A DNA stretch of 64,000 nt, from positions 5,570,343-5,634,342 of the forward strand of contig CM030859.1 in NCBI GenBank assembly GCA_018105865.1. The letters are read 5' to 3'. Positions 1 through 9,792 of this stretch are shown here, in pieces. The position numbers and the translations under genes were made by a program. Source of the stretch: Metaphire vulgaris (Eukaryota; Annelida; Clitellata; Crassiclitellata; Megascolecidae). The notes beneath the pieces were generated by a model. That model was not told the DNA's origin and made no database searches. It saw nothing but the letters and a program-made list of their open reading frames with translations. Each line of letters starts with the position of its first letter. The stretch's first letter is position 1.

Positions 1-38
1 TTTAGTATATGGGTGAAATATGAAATAATTTAGCTGAC

Positions 39-437
39 TTAATTAGTAACAGCACGAGCAAGTGCATTTGGTATTGATTGCAATTTGTTGATAGAGGCTT
101 TGGGAAGGTTATAGTAAAGGGAGTTATAATAATCTAATTTGGAGTGGACTATTGAGGTGGCAATTGTGGAGGCAGTATTAGTATCTAGGCAAGGGCGTAG
201 GCCGCGAACGTCACGAATATGAGCATAGTAGGCTTTTGATATTTGGGAGATTTGTGATTCGAAGTTTAGAAAAGAATCAAATTTGAATCCTAGATTTCTA
301 GCAGTTGGAACAGGGATTATTGTGGTGTCAGGAGCCAAAACTAGTTTAAGATTGTCAAATTTTTTGAGTTGTTGGGGTAGTCCAATTAAAAGAAACTCTG
401 TCTTAGATGGGTTAAGAGCGAGGTGATTATATGACAT
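39..437 (-). mobile_element. CR1/L2-like LINE, reverse transcriptase C-terminal fragment
   Basis: An open minus-strand frame of 132 codons matches the region after the RT catalytic core of Jockey-superfamily (CR1/L2-like) non-LTR elements. Visible landmarks are LNPSKTEFLLIG, ARNLGFKFDS, the HIRDVRGLRP stretch and SKLDYYNSLYYNLP, the last a degraded form of the usual LDYCNSL motif (C to Y). The YADD catalytic box and the endonuclease are absent, so this is a dead 5'- and 3'-truncated copy. A more decayed relative lies at 2925-3185 on the same strand. Confidence 0.85.
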
Positions 438-518
438 CCAAACAGAGATTGATGATAATGCAGATTCAAGCTCAATAATATAGATGCATTAAATGAAAGA
501 GGTGAGAAGGAAAGGAAT

Positions 519-652
519 AGTTGATAATAGTTAATAAACAGTAATAATAATTATAATAAATAATAATAATCAACTTTTCCTCCGGAAATATTCCGGAAAA
601 GTACCTCTAATTTTTCCGGAAATTTTCGGAAATTTCCTAGCTCACATCCCTA
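519..652. mobile_element. Truncated hAT-type MITE with TTCCGGAAA repeats (right end)
   Basis: The stretch AACAGTAATAATAATTATAA, then several TTCCGGAAA units, then the end TCACATCCCTA is nearly the same as the right end of the complete element at 6257-7035. Only the right ~130 bp is present, so the copy is truncated or its left part lies outside the window. The terminal CATCCCTA ends at 652. Confidence 0.7.
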
Positions 653-744
653 CTGAGATGTATAGAGCTATACAACGTTTACCCGTCAACCTTAGCTTCT
701 TGGAATTCAGATAGCACGCTTTTGGGAGATTATTGGGACATGAT

Positions 745-960
745 ATAATAATAATAATAACAATAACAATAATAATAATAATAATAATATTAATATTAAA
801 ATTAATATTAATATTAATATTAATATTAATATTAATATTAATATTAATATTAATATTAATATTAATATTAATATTAATATTAATATTAATATTAATATTA
901 ATATTAATATTAATATTAATATTAATATTAATATTAATAATATTTATAATAATAATTCAA
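745..960. repeat. (AATATT/ATTAAT)n microsatellite
   Basis: About 160 bp of near-perfect 6-bp TTAATA repeats, flanked by looser AATAAT. It gives spurious Ile/Leu-rich frames and is not coding. The next ~650 bases (970-1620) hold no feature I can support. Confidence 0.95.
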
Positions 961-1641
961 TTTATTGTTGGTATTTAAATTGAAAATCTCTAGCGACAAA
1001 ACATTTTCATTTTCGAGTTTCGACTAGGAGTAAATGTTCAGCTAATAGAATTTAATTTCTACGGTTCAATTAACGTTCATGCTAAATGTTGTGCAGTTCG
1101 TAGGCTTTCGGGGCTTAATTGGGGTTCATTTAATGGAACGTTTGTGTTCTTATCCGTCATGTTAGTCAGACCATTAACAAGCTTAATTTTTCTGTTGGTA
1201 TTTCCTTGATAATGTTCTTACTTTTAAACTTCGGACCTGGGATAAGTAAATAAGTAAGTATAATATCGTGAATTTATTTAGCACGTTCAAAAGGAGTACC
1301 GCAGACCCGCAGTGCCTTTTGCTTAGTCTAACTTTGAAATGGCTGTAACGAAAAGTTAGGGTCAGCCAGGCAGGGTCATTTTATCCAAAAAGCTGCCGGT
1401 TGTTGGGACTTAACAGCTATGGAGAAAATCATTGTTGAAGAGAAATGCTTCGAGTTTAGATAGAAAAACTTGAGGAGATGTAGAAAGAAGCGACCGAAAT
1501 TGTGACAGAACTTATTGTTTGACCGTGGTGTTGGCAGCGGAGACTGCTGAAATTGAGTTCCATAAATACCTTTAGATAAATAATAAATTATAGCCTAAAT
1601 GCAAATCGACATCTAATTGTAATTTGAAGGAAGAATTTCTG

Positions 1642-1841
1642 GGTAGGGCTGGAGACGAGCGTCGTAAGATATCACTACGCGAATATGTATGGGTTAGTGT
1701 TTCGGTAGGTTTTAGGGTTAGTGTTAGAGTTAGGGTTAGAGTTAGAGTTCACCATAACCCTGACCATAACCGTGACCCTAACCCTGACCCTAACCCTTTC
1801 TTTCAGTGTTTTTGGTTACGTCGCTCGTCTCCAGCCCTACC
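1642..1841. repeat. Inverted repeat with telomere-like arms
   Basis: A 20-bp sequence at 1642-1661 (GGTAGGGCTGGAGACGAGCG) recurs exactly inverted at 1822-1841. Between them, TTAGGGTTAG-type variants on the left arm (about 1708-1750) face CCCTGACCCTAACCC-type variants on the right (about 1756-1798). The whole 200 bp can fold into one hairpin. It looks like a small palindromic element or a head-to-head joining of degenerate TTAGGG DNA. Confidence 0.8.
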
Positions 1842-1879
1842 AATTTCTGTTTCTGCAACAATGTGGTAATGATGACTTC

Positions 1880-2250
1880 CACAGTTATCTGCACCTATTA
1901 TAATGCGTCCATTTCCGTTGGCCAAGGTGGCCGAAGAAAGCATAATAACAGTCTTGCAGCTCTGGTAAGGTGAGTTTGAGAAATTTGAAAGATTTTTCAT
2001 GAAATGTCAAATGGGTGCAAGAGAACAGCAGACAGCTGAAATTAGAATTGAAATAGGAATTATTTCTCGAAGTATAACTGAAATAGAAATTAAAATAAAC
2101 CCGAAAATAAGAATGGAAAAAGTTAATTATTTTTAGAACTGAATTATCACTGCTGCATGTTGTATACCATATCAAACACGATAATAGAGGCTCTGAGGCA
2201 GGCAAAATTCACCCACGGGCATTTGTAATTTTTAAAAATTTTGGGGGATT
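1880..2250. other. No recognisable feature
   Basis: AT-rich sequence with short frames on both strands. None resembles a known domain, and I assign nothing. Confidence 0.5.
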
Positions 2251-2254
2251 AGTA

Positions 2255-2340
2255 CTGTAGTATAACTCAGTGGACTGCACTGATATAGACTCGCAGTCAC
2301 TATCTCAGGGTCCGAGCAGAAGATCCCTGCCATATCTGCT
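2255..2340 (+). repeat. Possible tRNA-derived SINE head
   Basis: TATAACTCAGTGGACTGCAC resembles a pol III A box. About 45 bp later GGGTCCGAGCAGAAG vaguely resembles a B box. The B box is poor (GTTCGA expected) and no cloverleaf closes, so this is weak. Confidence 0.25.
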
Positions 2341-2549
2341 GCGATGAAACTCACAATAGCTACCGTATATTGTCCTAGTTTAGCATTTGTGTAGGCTTCA
2401 GTGTATCAGCATCAGATGCAATGGGTGAAGGGTGAGTGGCGAGGTGGGGAGGGATGGTTTTCAACGTGTCACTGCTGCATGCTCAGATTGAAGGATGATC
2501 CTGTCTTTCTGTGTGCCTAAAATGCGCTTAAATTCACCTATGGAAATTT

Positions 2550-2827
2550 GTAATTTTGACAAATTTCCCGGGGTGACACCCCCGGGCTCCTGTTAAAAGG
2601 GGGAGGGGAGGGAGAGAAGGAAAGGAAGAGGTAGTAAAGGGAGGGAGCTAGGAGAAGGCGGGTGTTTTGCTCCGGTCGCCATTTTTCCTAGCTACACCAA
2701 TGTTCATAGCTGATTATGTAGGCCTAGTAAAGGAAGATTTAGAAGAGGTTCCTGGTGGAAGTCTGGAGGGGTGACACCACGATTTTACCACATTGGGTGA
2801 CACCAGCCCTAGTGACGCCACTGTGTA
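2550..2827. mobile_element. hAT-like MITE fragment, right end
   Basis: Ends AGTGACGCCACTG at 2810-2822, the inverse of the CAGTGGCGTCA terminus seen complete at 8157-8297. Inside is the repeated phrase GTGACACC. I could not find the matching left terminus or a target duplication, so the left boundary is a guess. Confidence 0.4.
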
Positions 2828-2924
2828 GGTGCATGGACTGCATATCTAAGGTAATCTTAACTTTAACCCAAACCCAACCCAAAATTGTCTGTTTTCACTC
2901 AAAAAATTCTGGTCACCTTATAGT

Positions 2925-3185
2925 AGTCCAGTAGAGTGAACTATTTGAAGTGGTGTTGGGGAAGCAGTTTTAATATCTAGGCAAGGACATAGGTGGCATA
3001 GATCATGATTGTGAGACCAACAGGATTTATTTTATAATTGTGATATGTGAGCTTCAAAATTTAGAGAAGAGTCAAAAGTAAATCAAAGATTTTTGGCAGT
3101 TGAAACTGAAGTTATTGTGTCTGAGGTAAAAACTAGTGTGGGATTTTCAATTTTGTTCAGTTGTTGGGGAAACTTAACTTGACAC
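2925..3185 (-). mobile_element. Decayed CR1/L2-like LINE fragment
   Basis: Base-level similarity to 130-400 is plain (for example CAGTTTTAATATCTAGGCAAGGACATAG against the same phrase near 170), in the same order and orientation. Frames are destroyed. It is an older member of the family at 39-437. Confidence 0.75.
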
Positions 3186-3416
3186 TGAAGATAAGTCAGT
3201 TAACCCTAAAACCACCACATACTTTGGATCTATATGCAATGGGAACTGAGTATACTCATTTCCGTGGTTTAAGGGATAAATGCAGATTAATGATTAAATT
3301 AAAGTGAATATAGACAATTATGCTGGTATTCAGTGCCATTTAAATAATCTGTCATGTACAGCGTACATTTTAGGTACTGTATATACTCGCGGATAAGTCT
3401 AGAAATTTATGCCTAA

Positions 3417-4604
3417 CCCGTTCCCTGGCAGCGCTGTCTATAGACGGCGGCCGAAAATCATATTCGAAAGTGTAACGCCGTCTATAAACGGTGCGCCACA
3501 TAAGCATCGGACATTGGAGTTTTAAACCGCCCCGGGACTCCTGGAGTAACTTTTTGATTTAGTTTACTATCCATTCGATAGATGGCAGCACTTTCTTCGC
3601 TGTTGCTGTCGGACGAACTGTCCGTGCTTATGGATAAATGTCAGGATATTCTAGGTTCTTGCGTTTCAAGAGAGTTGAGTCAGGCCCACCAGAGCCAACT
3701 CTTTGATTTCATGAACAAAACCATCTGCTTCTATTTGACGTGTTCACAATATTAATGACAAGCAAGAAAGCTTGTCATTAATCGTCCACATACTGGGATT
3801 TTGCATTGAAATGCCTCGAAAAATCTCAAGTCTGAGGTTTGAAAAATCATAACTCCGCCAATTTTGGCCCAGTCTTCAAAATGTTTGCACTATTATGTTC
3901 CAATTACACCGCCCTAAAACTTTCGCGCTCACAGTTGGGGGGTCACCGCTGAAAATTTTTTGCTATTGCGCTTTCAAATTTTTTTGGGGGAAGGTTCCGA
4001 TTTTCGGCTGTAGAGTGGACCTACCCCCAAAATTTTTTTTGGCATGCAGGTTCGAAAGAGCAATAAAAGTGCTAAACAACGGTGCAAACCGCATCTTTCT
4101 AGCTTGTATAAAGCCTGAAATATACTGAGTTGTTCGGTTTTTCAGATTGAAAATCTGTTCGCAAAATTGTCATTTCTTTGAGCAATGAGTAATATTGTTT
4201 GAAAAAGCATAAATACTCCAAATTTTGTCCAATCTTCAAAATTTTTGCATTATTCTGTTCCAATTACACCTCTTTACAATGTTCTCGCTCACAGTTTTGG
4301 GTTACCATGGAAAAATTTTTTGCTATTGAGCTTGGAACAAAATTTGACCAAAATGTTGGGGAGGGGTCCTATTTTGGGCTGTAGGGTGGACCCTACCCCC
4401 AAAATTTCCTTCTTTGGCACGGATGGTTCGAAAGAGCAATAAAAATGCTAAACAAAGGTGAAAACCGCATCTTTATAGCTTCTATATAGCCTAAAATATA
4501 GTAAGTTTAAAACTTGTATGTTCACATTTTCACATGAACGCCTTTCCCCCAAATTAAAACCCCGATTGGGGACGACTTGAAAAATTAAATCCCTCTGCAA
4601 CGGG
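3417..4604. mobile_element. piggyBac-like TTAA element, non-autonomous (copy A)
   Basis: Termini are CCCGTTCCCTGG and CTCTGCAACGGG (6-bp perfect inverted CCCGTT/AACGGG). The right flank is TTAA at 4605-4608 and the left flank CTAA at 3413-3416, as expected for one mutated TTAA duplication. It carries an early CGCTGTCTATAGACGGC palindromic stretch and a 57-codon plus-strand frame at 3582-3755 of unknown meaning. The inner part is a diverged tandem duplication (see 3838-4505). The related, inverted copy B is at 5280-5970. Confidence 0.65.
3838..4505. repeat. Diverged tandem duplication, two ~300-bp units
   Basis: Unit 1 (about 3838-4135) and unit 2 (about 4196-4505) share long stretches in the same order: TGTTCCAATTACACC, CGCTCACAGTT, AAAATTTTTTGCTATTG, TACCCCCAAAATTT, GGTTCGAAAGAGCAATAAAA and CCGCATCTTT. 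A third copy, inverted, lies at about 5370-5660 inside TTAA element B. Confidence 0.8.
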
Positions 4605-4872
4605 TTAAAAATCACAAAAAACGCCAAGTCGACTTATCTGCAAGTCAATGCAATTTTCCAAAGAATTGTTGTGAAGAAACACAATTCCTAATGGATTACA
4701 GTGTCAGCCATGCTGTGTCTATTTAAAGACGCGTCTGTCAAAAGGGGGTGGGCGTCTGGCTCCTCCTTTCTCAGCTGAGCACCGTTGAGCAGTGATAGAT
4801 TGGTCCAATCAGATTCCGTTGAGAGTATAACAGACATTGTGGACAACAGATAATTCAAGCCAATGACCGTTG

Positions 4873-5060
4873 GCCTGTAAACAGCATGGATAAGTTGGGA
4901 GGGGGAGGGGAGGTGATCTGCGGTCTGTTTGAAGGCACCGTCGACCTTGGCCTCTTTGTACCACAAATACTTTTGACCTGTAAACAGCATGGATACGTTG
5001 GGAGGGGGAGGCGAGTAGAGTGGCTGTCTGTTTGATCAGGTAGTCCACCTCTGTGTACCG
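4873..5060. repeat. Tandem duplication, ~102-bp unit
   Basis: CCTGTAAACAGCATGGATAA begins at about 4875 and recurs with one change at about 4977, each followed by GTTGGGAGGGGGAGG and a CTGTTTGA phrase. It sits in the interior of the TA-flanked element. Short minus-strand frames across it are repeats of each other and are not a gene. Confidence 0.8.
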
Positions 5061-5279
5061 TAAATAGGTCTAATTTTGAGCTGTCGGACTGTTGACTCAA
5101 TTTCAATGCAGATCGCTATTATTAGGCAATTCAACACAATCTGTAAGCTTCTAAATTTCCTTGTTGACTTATACACGGGTCATAGCAAATTACATAATTT
5201 TTTACCAAAAAACGGGGTCGACCTATCTGTGAGGTTGACTTTACCGCGAGTACCTACGGTAGGTATAGTTTTGCACTAA

Positions 5280-5970
5280 CCCCTTTACTGGGGATTAAAT
5301 TTTTTTGATGCCGTCACTACCGGGGAATTATTTGTTGGAAAAACATTCTTCAAAAACGAAAACTGTAATTTTTTTTGAGTTTGCTATATCTCAGGCTATA
5401 TAAGAGCTAAGAAGATGTGGTATACAGTATACACCATTGTTTAGCCTTTTTACTCCTCTTTCTAACCACCCGTTCCAAACAAAGAGATTTGGGGAGGGTC
5501 CACTCTATGGCCTAAAATAGAACTCCCTCCCAAAACATTTTTTCAAAGCTCTGTAGTGAAAATTTTTCAGTGGTAACCCCAATCGGATAAGCGGCAAAGT
5601 TGTAGGGGATGTCAGTGGAACAAAATAAATTAACAAGTTTGAAAATCGGTCAACATTTGGTAAATATATGTCAATTTTAACCCAAACCAGTCATTTTCTC
5701 TAAGCGATTTCCTATACAGCGCAGCCCATGGTTTGACCTCTTGGCCCAAAGACTATCTATTTCTTTGCAAATAGAGCCAAATTAGCTAAAAACAGTTCTC
5801 ATCTAGTGAATGGATAGATAGTAAAGAGATGTATAGCACAAGATGAGTCGAACTCGTGGCGCACCACCTAGGAAACACTACGAAACGTACATCACGAGTC
5901 GACACTCGGGGCTCCCGAATAAGAAAAGATAACGGTGGACGAGCGTGACTCGTCATGCCCGGTTAAGGGG
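5280..5970. mobile_element. piggyBac-like TTAA element, non-autonomous (copy B)
   Basis: Starts CCCCTTTACTGGGG after CTAA (5276-5279) and ends GCCCGGTTAAGGGG before TTAA (5971-5974). The ends are inverted repeats (CCCCTTTACTGGGG against CCCCTTAACCGGGC). Its interior at about 5370-5660 is an inverted relative of the duplicated unit in copy A. CCCTTTAC-type ends with TTAA targets are typical of piggyBac; no transposase is present. Confidence 0.65.
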
Positions 5971-5974
5971 TTAA

Positions 5975-6248
5975 CATGACTGACTTTTATAATCAGCAAT
6001 CTGAATATGCCAAGATGCAGTTTATCTTTATTTACTCATACGGATGAGGCTCCCTGGCAAAAATATATCTGTTGATTTGTGGTTTTATGTTTACATGTTA
6101 ATAATAATAAAAATAAATGGTTTAGACTAAGTAAGGTGGTTTTGACCACGACTTTAATTCTTCTAAAACTTTTGATCCTTGTGGATTATTTCTGCTAATC
6201 TGTGTTATTTCTTTCTCTAGTACCGCAGTAAATGTTTTCCAGCAAAGC
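5975..6248. other. No recognisable feature
   Basis: Unique-looking AT-rich sequence between the TTAA element and the next hAT element. Nothing to annotate. Confidence 0.5.
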
Positions 6249-6256
6249 ACTATAGG

Positions 6257-7035
6257 TAGGGATGTAACTTTTCAGGAAAAGTAGAACGGCCGGAAATATT
6301 CCGGAAATTTCCGGAAATTTCCGGAATACTTCCGGAAAAGTTATAAAAGCCTACAAAACTTCTCTTTTTTAGAGGTAAACAGACAGCAGTGGACAAAATT
6401 AATTACCGAGGTCCCACAGCTAAGAAAAGAAGTTTTATTATATATTTTTGGCACATAGGGGAAATTGGTTGAAAACGGGTTCTCCGATATTTTAACGAGA
6501 TCCCGCCAATTTAAGTATTCTACTTGCTGCTCAGGGAACCAGCTTCACCTTATAAATATTCACGGTTTTGTCGCATCGAAAGTGCTGGCGAGAGTGTGAG
6601 ACTATGGGTAATACCGTAAAATAAACAAGTGTTTAGTTTTGTTTTGTGACAATTCGTTAATTTTTCGGTTTAACATCGAGATTTATTATAGTTTTAACAA
6701 ATCAGACAGCAAAACGGCGTCGCGTACTCTGGTAACTGGTTCTCTGCGACTTCCGACTCAGACATTATATAGCGCTACCATACTGACAGTTGTTAACTTG
6801 TTAACAAATGCCCAACAAATGAATAGTTATAAATAGTAATAATGATAAAAAATAATAATAGATATCAGTAATAGTAATCAATAGTAATAAATACTAATAA
6901 TAAACAGTAATAATAATTATAATAAATAACATTAATAATCAACTTTTCCTTTCCGGAAAAGTACCTCAGAAATTTCCGGAAATTTCCGGAAATTTCCAGA
7001 GGAAATTTCCGGAATTTTCCTAACTCACATCCCTA
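6257..7035. mobile_element. hAT-type non-autonomous element, TSD ACTATAGG
   Basis: Bounded by exact 8-bp target duplications ACTATAGG at 6249-6256 and 7036-7043. Termini TAGGGATGTAACTT and TAACTCACATCCCTA are inverted (TAGGGATGT). Both ends carry clusters of TTCCGGAAA palindromes (about 6296-6342 and 6951-7015). The 8-bp duplication and TAGGG-type ends place it in the hAT superfamily. A 65-codon internal frame is not recognisable. A truncated sibling is at 519-652. Confidence 0.9.
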
Positions 7036-7043
7036 ACTATAGG

Positions 7044-7512
7044 TTTATACAATATAAATGGCTCTTTTCAAAAGCCAAAACATAAATGGCCTTTTCAAAG
7101 CCATTATTCAATAATAATGCTAAAATGAAAACACTGTCACACGGGTTTTCCAGTAGTGGCTATTTTTAGCATTGTTTCTGCCACCATATGCAATTAAGTG
7201 ATAACATTGTTTGCTAAATGCACAAGGTCTCAGAAAATTTGATGGTTGACGTTAACCATAAATGCCCTTTTTCCAACATTGACAGGTCTACATGGCTAGA
7301 CATAGGACAGCGCATGTATTGTTGTATGTAACAATTGCTAGATGTTACTATTTTGAAGTACAAATTTTTAATTTTAAGCAATAATGCTGATTCTTTTAAT
7401 GTTGAAATTGCTACCCTAGAAGGGAGCATGGTGACTGATTGTATCTGAATCCATGGGTCAAATTCTTGCTTGGAATGGAGTTCAAATTTTTGTTATTTCT
7501 CTGCTATTACAG
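7044..7512. other. No recognisable gene
   Basis: Flanking DNA between two hAT insertions. CAAAAGCCA(A/T) is briefly repeated near 7070-7105. Nothing else stands out. Confidence 0.5.
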
Positions 7513-7779
7513 CAGTGCTTCCCAACCTGTGTGCAGCGGAACACAACTGTGCTGCAGCAACAATAGAAGTGTGCAGTGGCAAAATGTTGGAAAATAGTAT
7601 AATAATAATGGTGCTGTATTAATTAGACTTATCGCGGAACTAAAATTAGAATCGGCCCTAAAGGAGGTCAGGCGCATGCGTATGCAAATGTGGTCATTAG
7701 ATAGTTGAATTCAAGCGGTATTGTGTGAATTACTAAATAGATTTCTTAAAGTTTAATTTGTTCTGCGATAAAATTAAGT

Positions 7780-8139
7780 ATGCCCATCAAACACTGTTGT
7801 TATGGAACATGTGCAAATGACAATAGGAAAACTGAAATTTGTTTGAAAGAAGGCGTTCGTTTTATACAGTTCCCGGTCCATCGAATCGTCGACTGACAGA
7901 GCAAAGCAGAGAGGTGGGTTGTAGCATGTCGACGAGAGAATTTTACTATCGGGAACATTACCAGATGGACATACATTTGCAGCAAGCAATTCTTAGATCC
8001 AACTGGGCCAACTCAGATGAATCCGGATTCTCTACAGGCCAACTCCACACATCATACAATCCTACCTTCAAATAATATCAAATTGCATATTTTCATGGAC
8101 GGGGCACAGGGCATACGTTCAGTAACTGTTAAAGTTTGA
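7780..8139 (+). pseudogene. THAP-domain protein fragment (transposon-derived)
   Basis: One continuous frame with a single in-frame TGA at 7894-7896. It begins MPIKHCCYGTCAND, the first zinc-binding Cys pair of a THAP domain, then GVRFIQFPVHR. After the stop it resumes in the same frame with AERWVVACRRENFT, the invariant Trp region, then ITRWTYICSKQF, the second metal pair, where the expected His is Gln. It ends with a GPTQMNPD tail seen in transposon THAP proteins. The stop and the lost ligand indicate a pseudogene. THAP domains bind DNA and occur in P-element and some hAT-derived proteins (THAP12/DAP4 is a known case). Confidence 0.85.
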
Positions 8140-8156
8140 TGCCTACTAGCCAAACG

Positions 8157-8297
8157 CAGTGGCGTCATTTGCCAAAATTGCCTAAAATTTCCCAAAATTT
8201 GCAAAAAATGCGTAAGATTTGCAAAAATTTCCCAAAATTTGACCATAAAATTATCTTGCCCTCCCCCCTCCAAGAAAAGTGTGAAATGACACTACTG
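8157..8297. mobile_element. 141-bp hAT MITE, TSD GCCAAACG
   Basis: Exact 8-bp duplications GCCAAACG at 8149-8156 and 8298-8305. Ends CAGTGGCGTCATTTG and, inverted, CAGTAGTGTCATTTCAC. The interior is TTGCCAAAATTTGC-like. The larger sibling at 54468-54766 shares both ends and the interior style. Confidence 0.92.
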
Positions 8298-8479
8298 GCC
8301 AAACGTTTAACCATCCTACGTGATATCACTGCAGTTTCACTCGTACTCGTGGGTCATCGCCTACTAAAAATCTCTATAACTAGTTAATTTATTCTGGCTA
8401 GGGTGAAGAGCCAACAAGAAATTTGTTTAAAAATTATAACTCAAAATTGAAATGTTATCATTCAAATTCTCAAGATCGT

Positions 8480-9490
8480 CGTTTATTTTATTTATTTATT
8501 TATTTCAAGACAATTTCTATAGCGCCGTGCACTAGGTTAAGGCCTACGACAAGGACGCTGCACACACATAGTCAACCATAACCTAAACTAAAAAGGTGCG
8601 TCTTTAGTTCTCTCAGGAACAGTCCAGCAGAGTTGGCCTCAGTCACTGCGGTCGGCAAGGCATTCCAAAGCAATGGGTTCCCGCGAGAGAAGGACCTGTC
8701 TCCGAACTTCAAGTCTGTGACGGAGGCGGAACGAACAGTAGGACACGATGGCGGAGCGGCGCCGACCTCCGTGCGTTCGGCGTTGATCTTAGGACCAGCT
8801 CAGCCAGGTACTGTGGACAGTGCGGGTCATTTAACGCTCGGAAGGTGAGCCAGCAGCGCTTATGGATAACGCGCTCCTGGGCTCAAGCCAGTGCAGCTGA
8901 TCACGCAGTAGGGGGTCACGTGGGCTCCCAGGGGCTGCTAAAGACCCGAGCAGCTGTATTGAGGACGGATTGCAGACGATTCAACTTTCCATCGGGAGGC
9001 CCAGCAACACGCTGTTGCAATAGTCCAGCCTGGGCAGAAGCGCGCTGACAAGGTGCACTGCCCCGCTGATCGGAAGATGCCGGCGCACTGACCTAATCCT
9101 CCGTAGGTGGTAGTAACATTCTCGGACAACATTACCCGATATGTTCCTCGAACGACAACGTCTCATCGAGTAGTACTCCCAGGAGTCGTAGGCACTTTGA
9201 GGGGACAACGGTCACATCACCCAGCATGAACGGTAAATGGCTCAGGAGATGCTTCCTCCTGGGGGTGCATATCCACAGGAACTCGGTCTTGGCCGGGTTA
9301 AGGGCCAAGCGGTTCTCCTCCGTCCACATGATGATCGCCGTGATGCAATCGAGGAAGCGAAGTTTAAGTCTTTCCATGTCGGCAGGCAGACAGGAAGAAT
9401 ACAGTTGCACGTCATCCGCGTAGCCGTGCATGGTCAGTCCGAACGCGATAGCGATTTTCATCAAACCCGCTATGAAGAGAATGAACAGCA
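8480..9490 (-). mobile_element. CR1/L2-like LINE, 3' half, decayed
   Basis: Minus-strand pieces give HGYADDVQLYSSCLPADMER (RT catalytic YADD, about 9380-9430), NRLALNPAKTEFLW, LRLLGVLLDETLSFEEHIG (9132-9464) and further on PRLDYCNSVLLGLP (about 8990-9030, frameshifted). The 3' terminus is at about 8490-8530, with a short TATAGCGCC sequence followed outward by an (ATTT)n tail. It is inserted in the hAT element 7513-10259. Several frameshifts; dead. Confidence 0.85.
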
Positions 9491-9528
9491 GTTATTCTTT
9501 ATTAGCATTGCTTAACTTAACATGTATG

Positions 9529-9564
9529 TTGTGTGTGTGTGTGTGTGTGTGTATGTGTGTGTGT
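9529..9564. repeat. (GT)n microsatellite
   Basis: A short GT array with one interruption. Confidence 0.9.
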
Positions 9565-9642
9565 AGACAAATTAAGATGATTAAAAAAACGGCATGACCA
9601 CATTTTACTTAACGCTATATTAGACATTGCCTATGCACAAGT

Positions 9643-9792
9643 TCATCTTTTTTCCGGTCTGCACTCGAGCCAATGTTTCAATTCAACAACTGAATTGTTT
9701 GTAACATCACTACGGCGAAGTTTTGCTCCTGGAACGTCTGACTCTAGCAGCTTTATTTCGAAAAACACGCTGCTTGCAGTGTTTGATGCCAT
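9643..9792 (-). CDS. 49-codon ORF with SAP-like motif, inside hAT right end
   Basis: Minus-strand frame from ATG at 9792 to TGA at 9643. The visible pattern is ESDVPGAKLRRSDVTNNSV followed by VELKHWLECRPEKR. The VPGA-x-L ... V-x-ELK-x-WLECR arrangement is the one I know from SAP-like DNA-binding starts of metazoan transposon-associated proteins. It reads inward from the right terminus, mirroring the THAP fragment at the left. It is too short to be a whole protein: either a first exon or truncated. The domain call is from pattern memory, so moderate confidence. Confidence 0.45.
   Translation of the reverse strand: MASNTASSVFFEIKLLESDVPGAKLRRSDVTNNSVVELKHWLECRPEKR

Larger units (their letters stand above)
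3377..5259. mobile_element. TA-flanked DNA transposon (Tc1/mariner/pogo-like ends), interrupted
   Basis: Left end CTGTATATACTCGCGG follows a TA (3375-3376). The right end CCGCGAGTACCTACGG precedes a TA (5260-5261). The two ends are 16-bp imperfect inverted repeats, and further in, GTCGACTTATCTGC (about 4628) faces GTCGACCTATCTG (about 5216). TA duplications are the hallmark of the Tc1/mariner superfamily; no transposase frame survives, so the class is inferred from ends only. It was entered by the TTAA element at 3417-4604. Confidence 0.6.

Noticed and set aside
733..978. 81-codon Ile/Leu frame
   Set aside because: Pure translation of a 6-bp microsatellite. The same holds for long frames at 29737-30321, 40521-40856, 57895-58671, 58018-58629, 58191-58718 and 58319-58783.
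2255..2340. tRNA gene
   Set aside because: A-box-like start but poor B box and no cloverleaf; kept only as a weak SINE candidate.
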